64,000 bases of DNA from Oegoconia quadripuncta (Eukaryota; Arthropoda; Insecta; Lepidoptera; Autostichidae), in assembly GCA_949316235.1 (NCBI GenBank), contig OX438748.1, positions 34,838,836 to 34,902,835 of the forward strand. Reading direction: 5' to 3'. Of the stretch, positions 42,779-54,780 are shown piece after piece. How positions within the stretch are numbered: the stretch's first letter is position 1; each line of letters opens with the position of its first letter. A program made the position numbers and the translations under genes. The notes beneath the pieces were generated by a model. It was not told the DNA's origin and did no database searches. It was given only the letters and a program-made list of their open reading frames with translations.

Positions 42779-45700
42779 CAGGCGTACCACGTAAGAAATG
42801 TTTAAGGTTCAACCTTAAAGTTTAAGGTTTAGCTCGCTTGCGGTCGACCGCAAATTTGGTACCACGTAAGCTCCTAGAAGTAAATTAAGGTTTATCGAGT
42901 TACCATTCGAAAAAAATACAAATGAACTAACTTCTAAACGACGTATCAATAAGTGTATTATTTATAAACGACTGTATACAAGTCATTGATAATCCAAAAA
43001 TATATATTTCTTCCCAAAAGTATTATAACATTAAAAAAAACACGAAATACGTTATAGTAAAAAAAAAAAATTCTTAACTAGCAACACTCACATATTCAAT
43101 ACTCACAATTGTTCCTTTTTACGCAATAGTGTGGAGATACTTAATTTATATTTTATTTATCAATTGAATTAAAAAAGCTAATTGTTAGATATCGACATTT
43201 CCTAAGTTGAAAATGAAAATGTCGTATTAATTAGACTTGTTAAGTCAATAATTAGAATTTCATTTAACAATATTTTATTCACGTACGCGGAACGGAACGT
43301 GGTTTGTTTATTGTTTGTTGCAAAGTTTTTGGAGCGTTTGATAATTTAATACATTTTAGCTTACTTTGGACTTTGTTTATATACCTATATACATATAAAC
43401 TTACATTTGGCGTTTGCAATGGGTAAGTAAGAGTGTTTAAAGAATCATCGAAATAAACCAAACAACAAAATACTAAATAGTTAAATATTTATTTTTCAGC
43501 TACGCTCCATGTACCCCGTTTTCCTTGAGGCCCTAGGACACGAGTGTACGCTGCTCAGACGGGACGGGGAGATGTTACTCCCGTCTTACATTAACACCTC
43601 GACTTGATCGCCGGGGCATCCAATAACTCTGGGAAGACTTAGGAAGCGTGATGAATACCCATTATGACGGGACAGTGATGTTTTTGCCATCGACTCGCTA
43701 AGAAGAATGAAAACGGGAAGAGAGTAAGTAGAACGTAAAGGGTTAGTGCATGTGGTTACCGACGCGTTATAAGAATTGAACCAACCTCTAAAGGATAACA
43801 CTTTATACCAAAAACTTTTGTAGATTATAAACAAACTCAGAATATTAGAGCAGACCGAACATAAGGCTTAAATAGTATGACCACTTTTCATACAAAGTAA
43901 TAAGCTGCATTTAGAGTTGACCTACATATAGAAATTGGTTATTTTGTCTGGTTTATTAGATTACTATTTTGTTTATATCTAATACCACATGAGTTTATTA
44001 TTTGTTCACAAGCAATATGTTTATAACACACTAACCCTTATGTATAGGGATTATCACATTTGAGATAAATGTAGCAAACCTATGTATGAGAAATATATGT
44101 ATGTGTATAATGAATGTATGAGAAAGAGGTTGACTTCTCTTTAATGATAGCATTCCTCCCATCCCCTCAATTAACTTCTGAGTTCCCAATTGTAAATAGT
44201 TTTCAAGTTTATTATATCTTTTCTGTATTACAATGATTTGAAATGTAATCTTCAGCTATAAAGCGGCACCAGTGTGGGACTGGGGTAGATCATCTCTAAA
44301 AAGCCGTTGATGGAAGGAGGGATTACTCTACATCGTTGGGGATGGTTTTGGTGATTACTAATAGTCTACTTTTCATTTGCAGGGGCAGTGCTGACGAGGC
44401 CATCTACATTTTTAATTAGTTTTAAGATATTTGTGTTATTTGATTATTTCTTAATTTGTAAATATCATATCATTTGTATTTTCTTAAATAAATTTTCTTA
44501 AATTAATTTATATTATTTTTTTAGGCTGTGTATTTGATTTTATGTTCTTGAAAAAGGTCGGGTTTTCTTATGGTGCTTCTTTTTCCTGACCTTGTGATCC
44601 TTATTTCACATGAGACAAGTACTCAAAGTCTATACTTAAGTTCGACACTCACATAGTGTAAAATATATATAGTACATCTTCACCTGAAATAAGCTACGAT
44701 GGATTCTTATATGTATATTCAATTATCAAAATACCACAACGTACATGTACAGGGTGGGTTTAACAATCCACAAGGTGAAAAAATATCAGTATATATCCCA
44801 TCATTCTAAAAATATAGTGTAAAACTTTTTAATTAATAGACAATAGAATAGAAGATGGGAATATTTCGGAGATTAGGGTGAGAAGATTCTCTAGCAAAGT
44901 GACAGCTGTCTAAATTCACATACTCCTACAAACTCAACTTTACAGTTATGTGCCTTACGGCTGTTACATATTTTTTTAGGGCCGACTTTTAAATACAAGG
45001 ATTATTGAAAAAAATAATGCTTTTATACCAGGATAACATACTTTTTTTATTATTCAGATACATCCTAAACCAAAGGTAATACAATAACAAAATTAAATGT
45101 TTTATCAAATCATATTAACAAATTAAGAAAATACGAATTACATTGCATCAATTACAAATGTATCTACCTACACAGCATAATATTTACAAATACCAATTAT
45201 ATTGATAAATAATTGAAGTAGCTTAAACTCATAATGAAATATTATGTAGCTTCTCTGCCAGAGCGCTGTCCCTGAAAATCAAAAATAGGTGATTAATAAT
45301 GTGAATAACAAATAAAAGCATAACTATTTCAATCGAAATACTCAGCTTTTCACTGGTGAAGGTGGTTCTAGGACAGCATATAGTTTCAAGCATCCTGTGT
45401 GGCCTCTGCACTCGACATTGGCTGCTGCTGGAAGTAAATAAATAAATGTAAAAGTTGCAATGTTATGTTCATAAATAAAGCCAGTTTTAATCTGATATAG
45501 GTACTTATGCACTTTTTTCGCATCTATGGCTTTTGTATTTTTCAAGATATTTATTTATTTATTTTAGGGAGATTAACAGCAAAATCAACAAATGAATAAT
45601 AAAACAGAAAACCAATGCCAATAAGAAATCTCCACCTATAGATCATAGCAGTATTAATTAGTATGGCTTACCTGCTGCTTAATTTCACTCTTGCCATATT

Positions 45701-46549
45701 CTGTTCACCAAGAATTCTCTTATAGTACTTCCTCATGGAAGTTAGCTCATGCTAACTGACGATTTGTGGTGGGGTCTGCTTGTATCACTGCTTCATGTTC
45801 ATTGTTTGTTCTGAGGATCTGCAATTCATGATCACGCTGTTCCTCATCATATAATTCTGGAACAGATAATCAAGCAGCATTGGTAATATTGTACAATATC
45901 ACACAAGCATGGGTGATCATGCCAGCAGTGATAGGATCATAGTGGAGCCCACGATGATGTAATAAGCATCACCAGTGTGCTTTGAGAACGCCAATAACAA
46001 TAAAAATGACTTTCAAAATACCTATATCTATTGTCTAAATGTATTTCACTCACCTAAAAACCAGACAGACTTTGACTACTACTACTGTTCGATATAGTGT
46101 CTAAGTGGACGATGTCCCCAAATAAAGAATCATGTCTATCGTGACACGTTCTAAGGTGCCTCCGGAGTTCCTGGCGTTGAAGACCATCACAGGCTTCTGC
46201 CGATTCTAACTCATTTAGAAAGAATCCCAGTCGTGCCATTTCGTATAACTTAAGAAAATACACTTCACTCAGATTTTCACTTTTCATGCACAATAATTGT
46301 ATTGGATCACGTTTCTATACTTTATGTCGAAGCTAACAACACGAAATTTCAAGTTTTTTGGCTATATTATCCACAAACGCACGTAGGAAAACTTCGCGGT
46401 TCGAGTTGTCAATGTCAAAATTTTTAGGTTAGAAGATAAACTGCAAACCCAGTTCAACCGCAAAAAATATGCAGTTTATGTCACGTGACCGTAGTTGAAC
46501 GTCAAAACTTTGCGGTTGAACCTTAAACGCTTCTTACGTGGTACGCCTG
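42779..46549 (-). mobile_element. PIF/Harbinger DNA transposon, decayed
   Basis: 3771 bp between two copies of CTG (42776-42778 and 46550-46552). The terminal inverted repeats read CAGGCGTACCACGTAAGAA at the left and its complement at the right. They continue through GTTTAAGGTTCAACC with a few differences, so about 37 bp. A 3-bp duplication is the Harbinger rule. The minus strand carries a broken HARBI1-like transposase near the right end. The left 2.4 kb is AT-rich with no recognised partner gene, although a splice-like exon at 43500 and two at 45232-45428 can be imagined. Confidence 0.8.
45670..46293 (-). pseudogene. Harbinger (HARBI1-like) transposase remnant
   Basis: The first part (46293-46054) reads MCMKSENLSEVYFL, then MARLGFFLNELES. 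This could be the N-terminus of the transposase. After a donor-like GTGAGTG the frame resumes around 46000 with GVLKAHW, a stop, CLLHHRGLHYDPITAGMITH and ACVILYNITNAA, then a second stop and VPELYDEEQRDHE. The HW(R)CLL..LHYDP..GMI..ACVILHN order matches the C-terminal end of DDE_Tnp_4 transposases. The catalytic DDE core is not present, so it was probably deleted. Two nonsense codons make it inactive. Confidence 0.65.
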
Positions 46550-46737
46550 CTGATTTCTCTGTTATTAATCACCTGTCGACATCAGATAATGGATTAATCA
46601 TTATATTATTGTTGCTGAAGCTGCCTTTGAGGTACGAATCATTTATATTAAACTGTGCAACAATACCGTGACTATGTCTGTAATAATATTGATCGTTTAG
46701 TAATTATTTTTATGTTACTGTTAAACATGTTACTGTT

Positions 46738-46970
46738 GACGACCGATTGGTGTAGTGGATAGTCACCCTATCAGCGAAACCAACGGTTGCGGGTTCGAAT
46801 CCCGCGACGGGTAAATGTTTGTATGATGAATACGAACATTTATTCCCGAGTTGTATAAATATTTATGTATGTTTATCCGTTACCTAGTATCCATAGCACA
46901 AGCTTTGCTTAGTTTGGGACTAGATGATTGGTGTAAGTGTCCGAAATATTTATTTATATTTATTTATTCA
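46738..46970 (+). mobile_element. SINE-3, full length
   Basis: Head GACGACCGATTGGTGTAGTGG, B box GGGTTCGAATCCCGCGACGG, middle ATGTTTGTATGATGAATACG, and 3' end GACTAGATGATTGGTGTAAG with an ATTT tail. Confidence 0.85.
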
Positions 46971-47271
46971 TATTAAAAAAAAAAAAAGATCTTCGTGATT
47001 AACAGATGGCATAAATTTTCGGGTGGATTTGTAAAGAACTTTTACTAAAATTTAAAAATTTAGGAAACTCCCGAGGAAACAAATTATTATATCATCTAGA
47101 TAGATCAAAAGAACTCTTCGCATTCTTCGAGTTTAAGTAAAAAAATATTACAAAGCCCTCGAAAAACTATGACATCATCCAAATACACCATAAAATAGTG
47201 TTCAAAGCTAACAACTTGGCCTCCTATTTAGTCATTAATTTAAAAATATCGCACTCAAATCGGGCCACGCA

Positions 47272-47604
47272 ACCGCCTCCGTGGCTCAATGTAAACAACA
47301 TTGGGTTTACGATTTGGAGGTCGCGGGTTCGATCCCCAGCGGAGTACATGTTTAAGTACTCGGTTTGGTTGGTGCTAGGGCATTTTAAATGTCCGCCTGG
47401 CTAGCTACCACCATCTTATCTAAATCTGCCGCCAAGCAGCAATGTTATTAGCATTGTTGTGTTCCAGTTGTCAGAGATAAGATAGCCAGTCCCCCAAATG
47501 TGTTGGGGTTCCCGGGTCAGTACGCTTCCACCTTCGACCTCATCTTCACTTAACATCAGGTGTGATTGAGGTCAAGTACGAACCCGTCGTGCATAAAAAA
47601 AAAA
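47272..47604 (+). mobile_element. SINE-1, full length
   Basis: ACCGCCTCCGTGGCTCAATG to AACCCGTCGTGCATA and an A tail of ten. A short open frame runs through it by chance. Confidence 0.85.
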
Positions 47605-47715
47605 CGCATTACTCAGATATTCCATCCATATTCGCATAATATATCTCTTTCGTTAGTCTTCTTTCATTCATCCTCTCCACATGTCCTAATCATCTCAGTA
47701 TACCTTTTTCAATCT

Positions 47716-47750
47716 TTGAAAGAAAGAAAGAAAGAAAGAAAGAAAGAAAA
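47716..47750. repeat. AAAG tetranucleotide microsatellite
   Basis: About eight GAAA units. Confidence 0.9.
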
Positions 47751-47984
47751 GTATTTATTGTCACTACGTTCTCTTTCACATTGCTTAACCCCCTAATTAC
47801 ACTATTCCTGATTCAATCTTTCAAAGTCACCACACTCATACTTCACACACACTGTAACTATAATAAAGGTAAATTAACCCTTAGATATCTGTAGCAAAGG
47901 GCGTTTAGATGCGTTGCCAATAATTGACGGTGCTGAAATGGTGTCTATGAAATTTAGAATATAAATAATAATAATAATAATAAA

Positions 47985-48241
47985 TATCCTTAGACATGCA
48001 CACAGCGCCACCTAGTTCCACAGTAAGCAACTATAAGCTTGTGTCGTGGATACCACATGGTTGATATACTACATAAATTCATTTTTTTTGCAAATAAATA
48101 CTTATTATAAATGAAAATATCCATAACTCTGGTACACATGTCCGTATTCATCACACAAACATATGCCCCTAGCGGGATTCGAACCCGCAACCTTTTGGTA
48201 TAGTGGTCAGAGTTGCTAACCTACACCAAACAGGTCGTCAA
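47985..48241 (-). mobile_element. SINE-2, near full length
   Basis: An AAT array, then CACAGCGCCACCTAG, GCGGGATTCGAACCCGCAACC and ACACCAAACAGGTCGTC. Confidence 0.85.
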
Positions 48242-48714
48242 GTATGAGTAATTTTAATATCATTCATAACATTGTGATGCTTTTGAATTTATTCAAAGGC
48301 AAACTTGAACTCCTCGGAAAAGAACGAGCAAGAAACGTGTGTACCTTTTGTAAATAAATCAAAATCGAAGACCGTTTTATTAAATCCTCCATAAAATATT
48401 GACACAGAATATCATTAACTTGAAAACCGGGGATTTTAAAGGAAATCTCATTTTCGGAATTGCTGTAATCCCATAATTTTGGACGGCTTTCTCGAGCCAA
48501 CTGCGGACAGTCTTTAACAAAAAAGTAATAGTTCGTCTCGCCGCCATCCCTTTGGTGTAACCATAAAAAATAACGTAGCGAAGAAAAAGTGGAACACACA
48601 AACGGTATACAGATATCGGAACAACCGTCCGATCGATCCAGCAAAATGAAAGTGTTGAACTGCCTTCAATGTTTACAGTTTGCTTGGGGTGATGCATTTT
48701 TAGCGCTTATGGCG
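48242..48714. other. Stretch with two overlapping minus-strand open frames
   Basis: Frames of 126 and 105 codons overlap at 48264-48697 on the minus strand. I recognise no domain in either, and they have no splice or repeat context. The left 100 bp resemble a LINE L-A end (AGAACGAGCAAGAAAC). They are probably chance frames. Confidence 0.35.
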
Positions 48715-48736
48715 CAGTCACATTCACTATTCGTTT

Positions 48737-48800
48737 TCGATTATCGAAGTTAAGCAATGTCTAGCGCGGTCAGACCTTGCATTGGTAATTGCACTAGTGG
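48737..48800 (+). pseudogene. 5S rRNA-derived fragment
   Basis: CGAAGTTAAGCAATGTCTAG, then CGCGGTCAGACCTTGCATTG and GTAATTGCAC follow the central part of insect 5S rRNA (helix III loop and internal promoter region) with several changes. A weak match continues upstream to about 48715. It lacks the paired 5' and 3' ends, so it is a pseudogene or the head of a 5S-derived SINE. Confidence 0.65.
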
Positions 48801-48830
48801 CTTTATAAACCTCCGACAAAACACAACGGG

Positions 48831-49126
48831 TTTTTTTTATTCATGTTAAGTGAAGATGAGGCCGAAGGTGGAAGCGTACTGACCCGGAAACCCCAACACA
48901 TTTGAGGGATTGGTTATCTTATATCTGACAACCGGAACACTACAATGCTATTAACATTGCTGCTTGGCGGCAGATTTAGATAAGATGGTGGTAGCTAGCC
49001 AGGCGGACATTTAAAATGCCCTTCCACCAACCAAACCGAGTACTTAAACATGTACCCCGCTGGGGTAGAACCCGCGACCTCCGAATCGTAAACCCAATGT
49101 TGTTTACATTGAGCCACGGAGGCGGT
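48831..49126 (-). mobile_element. SINE-1, 3'-shortened
   Basis: The minus-strand body and head are complete, but the GACCTCAATCACACC part is replaced by a short T run and ATTCATG. Confidence 0.8.
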
Positions 49127-50009
49127 CAGTGTGTTCGTGTCCAATCTTTGGTTGGTTTTATCTAAATAATGCGTAATCCGATTAGATTGCGATTTTTTAA
49201 ATATTATACCAGGGGAATGGTTCTCAAGTTTTGATGTTATTGGAATAATCGTTTGACTAACTAATAGACTATATACGAGGTTATTTATTATAAACCTGAA
49301 ATTAGTTGATCAGAAGCAGGTTTAAAATCGATTCTGGCTATAAAAATATAAAGTTACATTGTTTCCATAATTATTTATCTAATTAAGGAATAATAAACAC
49401 TCTACAAACGGAAATATAACAGTAACTGAATTCGCAACAATCCTTTATAATATTTTATTGTTTCTAGTCATATTGATTACAAAATATATGATCTAATTGG
49501 GGTGTATCGGCTTTTTGGTACACAAAATATAACCTTTATATACATATAAATGCTACAAATCTACTTGTTAATTTAATATCTCAGGAATTCCATAAGCTCG
49601 ATTATCGTAATAGCACTATAAAATATTACAACGATTTACGGGCTAAAAGTTTCGTGCATTATATTTAATATTAAAATTCAACTACGAACAATGTTCAAAT
49701 TTTTAACCCTCTATCTGCTTTCGGAATGTAATTTAGTATGTTATTACTCGGCTGCAAAAGGGGTTAAGTTTTTCGCGCGTATCTACATATTAGGTACATT
49801 TTTGTATGTGAGATTCTTTATTCTCTCGTAGCATCCAAACGGTTGGATATATTTTAATTAATGAGGTGCCGTCAGATTCGTCTATGTCGTCGTCGATCCG
49901 TATACGCTAGTGCAATAGTCGGAAACCAACCGATGTGACTCGACATAGACTTGAGTGGACATTAAAAATTATTGTAATTTTTTTTCGCAATAAAGAGAAT
50001 TTGTAATGT
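49127..50009. other. Gene-free stretch
   Basis: AT-rich. No repeat was recognised, apart from a segment after 49130 that may be related to 2590 and 32880. Confidence 0.4.
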
Positions 50010-50056
50010 ATTGCATTGTGTTGTGTTGTGTTGTGTTGTATTGAATTGTATTGTGT
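50010..50056. repeat. TTGTG/TTGTA pentanucleotide array
   Basis: About nine units of TTGTG, TTGTA and TTGAA follow GCAATAAAGAGAATTTGTAAT, as at LINE 3' ends. Confidence 0.8.
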
Positions 50057-50402
50057 AGAATTGAGTGCGCGGATCACTAAAAAAGTCGTAAATTGTGTTC
50101 GGTGGCTAAATTTAGTACCTCATAAGCGCCATAGAAGTAAATATGGTAACTGGATAGATTGGATTTATTTAGTTCACTTTTACAATATCTCATAAATACA
50201 GTTCCGTAAATTAATGATTTCTAAAATAAAATTGATTGTCAAACATTAAACAATTACATTGTACATATACTCTCAGCGTAACTTCAAGCATAACGTTTTT
50301 CAGAGTACGCTGACTAATTCTAAGATTAGGACTAAACTCTTCGGCAACATTTTTTTAATGCACAACGTGCACTTCACCTGAATCACACCTGATGTTAAGT
50401 GT
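50057..50402. other. Gene-free stretch with SINE-1 scrap
   Basis: 50105-50140 (AATTTAGTACCTCATAAGCG) resembles the subterminal part of the Harbinger element at 42847. 50350-50402 is a minus-strand SINE-1 end. Confidence 0.4.
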
Positions 50403-50818
50403 AGTATTGCGGATAGTTTATGTCAGAGCGAATTTACGTCCATCTGAGGTAAGCTCAAAAGATAACCGTCTCAAACTACCATTTTCAGATATAAAAGTTG
50501 ATATCTCACTCTGTTACAAACTGTCCTCTTCTAACCTTATAGAATGTAGACAAGATTTTTCACAACACGCAGCGCCACTGAATTTTATAAACAAGTCTCC
50601 TTACACCATTTAGGGCTTCGCTTGTGAGACAACCTAGATTTATAAGTCGGTTCGACGCCAGAGTATTTAGAACAATTATATGAAGATATATACTGTCACA
50701 TTTGGCTTAGAATTTGCTGCTTGGCTACAACCAAAAGTGGCTTGTGTCGATTAATCATTTCCCAAACAGTGAACTTCTTTCTATTTATCTTTGTTCTTCA
50801 AGGGAATATATATATATA
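50403..50818. other. Unassigned stretch, possible retroelement coding relic
   Basis: A + strand frame at 50392-50613 reads LRPSEVSSKDNRLKLPFSDI, then KLSSSNLIECRQDFSQHAAP and LNFINKSPYTI. I do not recognise the family, although its end resembles LINE tails. Confidence 0.3.
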
Positions 50819-50869
50819 GTCGCTAGTTGCATAAAGACAGGAATGTCTTGTCTTTATGCAACTAGCGAC
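50819..50869. repeat. Perfect 21-bp hairpin with 9-nt loop
   Basis: GTCGCTAGTTGCATAAAGAC plus A pairs exactly with 50849-50869. The loop is GGAATGTCT. Confidence 0.85.
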
Positions 50870-51184
50870 GGTAAGTTGTCTGCTCTGGGTGCGACAGTAA
50901 ACCAGCACTGAGCTCTTATAAGCTCAGCTATATCTGAGTTGTTTCCCTTTCGCTGCTGCGACACTTATCTGACTGTTCTGTTATGTTATTTGCCTAATAA
51001 TTGTTGTATATGTGTCGAAGTGGCGAATAAACAGTTTCTTTCTTTCTTTCGTGTGAATGAACAAGCAAAGCGCTTAGTGCGAATATTTGGGATATGGACG
51101 ATGTCAAAATGGAAGCTAATTAGTCCGAAATAAAAAAGATAGATTCCAAAGATTATTGTTCAAGTTAGTTAGTAGTTAGATAAT

Positions 51185-51400
51185 CCTCCCTGGACATAAT
51201 CAGATCGTTCGCATGCCAGACTATTTCACAATTAATAATGAAATATAAAAACCTTTATGTAAAATCAAAGCCAGATTTTAAAAGAGCAACCCTTCGAGTT
51301 TACTTCGAGTTACTCAGGGGAAAATTGCATTTTGAACAAGCAGTAGCTTAAAAAAATGTAAAACTGACTATTTTAAGTGTACTCTGTGTACCTATTTATT
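51185..51400 (+). mobile_element. L-A LINE 3' end, + strand
   Basis: GGACATAATCAGATCG through GGAAAATTGCATTTTGAACA to GTGTACTCTGTGTACC. It is the reverse of the usual orientation in this window. Confidence 0.7.
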
Positions 51401-51589
51401 TATTTATTTATTAAAGAAACCAACAGCGTTACAAAGTGCGAATGCAAAAAATAAGGCAAATTACGGGTTTCATCATATAAACTATTATTGTTTTTTTTTT
51501 GAAGTTCCAGCTAAGTAGTTAGGAACCACGTAATGGGTAGCTTTACGGACATTGAGACAACGCTGCAAATAATGCCGAGTATTCGTATC

Positions 51590-51780
51590 TAGATCCACAC
51601 TAAGCAACTATAGGCTTGTATCATGGATACCAGATGCTTGATAAACTACACAAATACATTTTTTTTTTCTAAAAATTCTATTAAAAGGTCGCGGGTTTGA
51701 TCCCGCTAGGGGCATTTACTTGTATGATGAATGAACATTGTGTTCCCGAGTTATGGAAATTTTTCACTTATACTACTCTG
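51590..51780. mobile_element. SINE-2 head-to-tail inverted fusion
   Basis: Minus-strand 3' part (CCACACTAAGCAACTATAGG..ACATTTTTTTTT) joins a + strand head (GGTCGCGGGTTTGATCCCGCTAG, continuing GTTCCCGAGTTATGG). Confidence 0.7.
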
Positions 51781-51986
51781 TGTAAAAAGTATCGGGAATA
51801 TGTCAATAAAAAGACCCGCGTAAAAGAGGTCGTTCTAATTTTTTTACTGCATGTTGGTAGCACTGTACTGATTTAGCGCGCAAAATTTGAGCTTCTTGAT
51901 TGAATCTTCACTTAACATCAGGTGTGATTGAGGTCAAGTACCAACCCGTTGTGCAAAATTCTCAAACATTTACTCTTATTCATATA

Positions 51987-52560
51987 CAGGGTGAATTTGA
52001 ATTCGTGTAATTCCTACTTAATGGTGACTCCTCTCCTGATTGCGATAAACATTCCCCAAGGAACGACGTGCCATGAAACTTATAGGTGATAGTTCGATGA
52101 CTGCTAAATTGCAGAGCCTTGAACACCGTCGCAAAGTCGCCTGTCTCTCAGTTTTTTAGAGGATACATTTCGGGGAGTGTGCGTTGGAATTACATAATCT
52201 TATTCCACCGTCACCCTTCCATCTTCGGACCACTAGGCGTGGGGAGGGATTCCACCCGTATATAGTTAATATACCGAACATTCGCACTAAGAAGTTCGAT
52301 TCTTCATTCATCATCCGAACAGCCAAGGCATGGAACTCCCTTCCGGCGTCAGTCTTTCCTGAATCCTACAACCTTGGGATCTTCAAGAGCAGAGTAAATA
52401 GGCATTTACTGAGATCGCGTGCTTCATCTCCAACCACATGGTCACTTTCCATCAGGTGAGATTGTGGTCAAACGCGAATCCAGTCAATCATAAAAAAAAA
52501 GGAACCATAGCTGAATTCTTTCAAAAAACACCTGATTCTTTCCTATTCTTCTAGGCCAGT
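51987..52560 (+). mobile_element. CAGGGTG MITE fragment interrupted by L-B
   Basis: The left end CAGGGTGAATTTGAATTCGTG follows TA. MITE sequence continues to about 52125 and a piece (GGAACCATAGCTGAATTC) resumes after the L-B insertion. The right end is missing. Confidence 0.6.
52171..52501 (+). mobile_element. L-B LINE 3' end
   Basis: ORF2 tail of 91 codons (52184-52459) with RTTRRGEGFHPYIVNIPN, AWNSLPASVFPESYN and a stop, then TGAGATTGTGGTCAAACGCG and an A run. The frame is intact. Confidence 0.8.
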
Positions 52561-52687
52561 TCAATACTTAAAATGGGAACATCTCTGTTGGGCTTGTTTT
52601 TCCATGTACCCTGCCTGTTACGTCACTAAAGAGAACGGTCCAAGATGTGAGTAAGTGTAGTTGAGTTTTGGATGTGGTATTGTATGA

Positions 52688-52985
52688 TTTTTTTTTTGAA
52701 GCACAACGGGTTAGCACTTGAGCTGAATCACACCTGATATTAAGTGAAGATGAGGCCGAAGGTGGTAGCGTACTGACCCGGAAACCCCATTTTATTTTGG
52801 GGGACTGGCTATCTTATCTCTTACAACCGGAACACAACAATGCTATTAACATTGCTGTTTGGCGGCAGCTTTAGATAAGATGGTGGTAGCTAGCCAGACG
52901 GAGATTTGAAATGCCCTACCACCAACCAAACCGAGTACTAAATATGTACCCCGCTGGGGATCGAACCCGCGACCTCCGAATCGTA
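52688..52985 (-). mobile_element. SINE-1, head truncated
   Basis: The full minus-strand body stops at CGACCTCCGAATCGTA. The remaining 50 bases of the head are replaced by unrelated sequence (GAAGAAGGTCGAGTGAAGC). Confidence 0.8.
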
Positions 52986-53225
52986 GAAGAAGGTCGAGTG
53001 AAGCTCGAAGTGAAAGGCTGTAGCCAGGCCAAGTTCTCAAAAAAATATAGTATACAAATACCTTCTCCATGTCGTCAACATTGGGCCCGCTTCGTATATC
53101 GCCGGCATAAAGGTTCTACAGCTCATTAGGGGAAGCTTAACGATCCCGAGCCTGCCCTGGCTTATTGCCTCATGTGTGCCTGATGCTTCAGGTTGGCGAC
53201 ACACAGAGAGCCTGCTGCTGTACAT
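52986..53225. repeat. Unclassified dispersed sequence
   Basis: 53160-53222 (CATGTGTGCCTGATGCTTCA..GACACACAGAGAGCC) is related at roughly 70% to 53900-53955. The class is not recognised. Open frames are small. Confidence 0.35.
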
Positions 53226-54399
53226 AACTTTGCCTGTGTTTTACCTACAGTTGTGTCATGCATTGGGGTAATAATTAATTCTACACAGTGTTGTTTATTA
53301 TTCTTATGACTACACAGTAATGTGTCAAACTTTATAAGGCTTAAAAAGTATGTAATTTAATTAATATGCTGTAAAGTTTGGTGATAAAATAAATAAATAA
53401 AATAAATATAAATTCAAAATTATGTTAAAAACCATTTTATTAAAAATAACTACATAAACCATATTTTGTATATCAATAGCGATATAAACCAATGAGGTTT
53501 GTAATGCATCGTTGGTTTATAATGAATTAGAATCGGTGAAGGACACTTCGCGAGATTCGCCTGTCAGAAAAAGCAGACGCAACTTTGCCGGCTGTTCATT
53601 CGAAATACCGCAGAATGCCTGGGTAACGTGTGAAATAAATGATATTTTATACATTGCCTGAACGTTTTAGCCATTCTATGGAATACCCAGTGATTCTATA
53701 GAATACCGAATTACTCAGATTGCCGATAACATATACAATCGTTGATAAATTAAATAAATTGAAAATAAATAGCAAATTATGTTACTGTATGTATACAATT
53801 ATACTACACCCAGCGTGCTCGTAGTTCGGTTGATCGTGTCTCTCGCTAATAAGAAAAATCAGACTGATTTTAAAATAGCTTTGTCTCCTGGGTTAATGCT
53901 CCATGTGTGTTCGATTCTTCAAGCTAGGGTTACACAGGGAGCTTGCTCTGGCTTATTAAATTCTAGTGCGCTGGCTGTGTAAAGATAGCGGCACACAGAA
54001 AGAATAGAACTGTGGATGGAATAACTTAAATATATAATGCACGACTGCCCCAAAAAGTACGTACTTAATATTAATTTTGTAAATGTATCGGAAATAAAAA
54101 GCTTGCGAAATATATATTTTGAATTTATATCCGTCAATTATTATCAGCATAATTCAAATAATCTAGTTCCTACACAGAGGTTACTCTGACTGAGGTTCTA
54201 ACAATATTTACCAATTTAAACACGGACAACTGTCAGTTGAGTTATTTAGGAATCAAAGATTTTTTCTTGCAATTACCAATCATTCCGTATAACATTCTTA
54301 TATTTTACAACGTTGCAGAAAAGAAACGTACAGAGAATAATGCGTACTGCGTCTTAACATTGTCTAAACGTCTTCTCTGCTTATATAAATAAATATAAA
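53226..54399. other. Gene-free stretch
   Basis: Contains the second copy of the repeat noted at 53160. Otherwise it is AT-rich with nothing recognised. Confidence 0.4.
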
Positions 54400-54780
54400 A
54401 ATATAGAATATAGAATGGCAGAACGTACACAACGCTATCTAGTTGCACATTTATCCACCATTAACCATCTGATATCCACCACACAAGCCTAGTTGCTTAG
54501 TGTGGAACTAGATGGCGCTGTCTGTATATGTCCAAGGATATTTATTTATTTTTTATTTATTTATCAACTAGGCTTGTATTATGGAAATCAGATGGTTAAT
54601 AAACACACAAATTAGCTTTTTTTTTGTAAATATATAGATATTATAGATGTAGACATTCATAACTCCGGTATTATATGTCCGTATTCATTATTCAAAGATA
54701 TGCCCCTAGCGGAATTCGAACACGCGACCTCTAGACATCACCTAAGACACTACACCAGACAAGTCTTCAAATAATTATCT
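54400..54780. mobile_element. Inverted pair of SINE-2 copies
   Basis: A + strand 3' half (54470-54560, ending AAGGATATTTATTTATT) is followed by a minus-strand copy (54565-54775) with GCGGAATTCGAACACGCGACC. They share the ATTT tail region. The decay in both is similar. Confidence 0.7.

Noticed and set aside
43420..43440. A small first exon (ATGG before GTAAGT) inside the Harbinger element joined to 43500
   Set aside because: The join gives a stop after about ten codons, and no protein family was recognised.
48264..48697. Two overlapping minus-strand frames of 126 and 105 codons
   Set aside because: No recognisable domain, no splice or start context, two competing frames in the same bases, and partial overlap with a LINE trace.
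50819..50869. Short perfect hairpins as transcription terminators
   Set aside because: This is a eukaryotic genome without intrinsic terminators, and no gene ends nearby.
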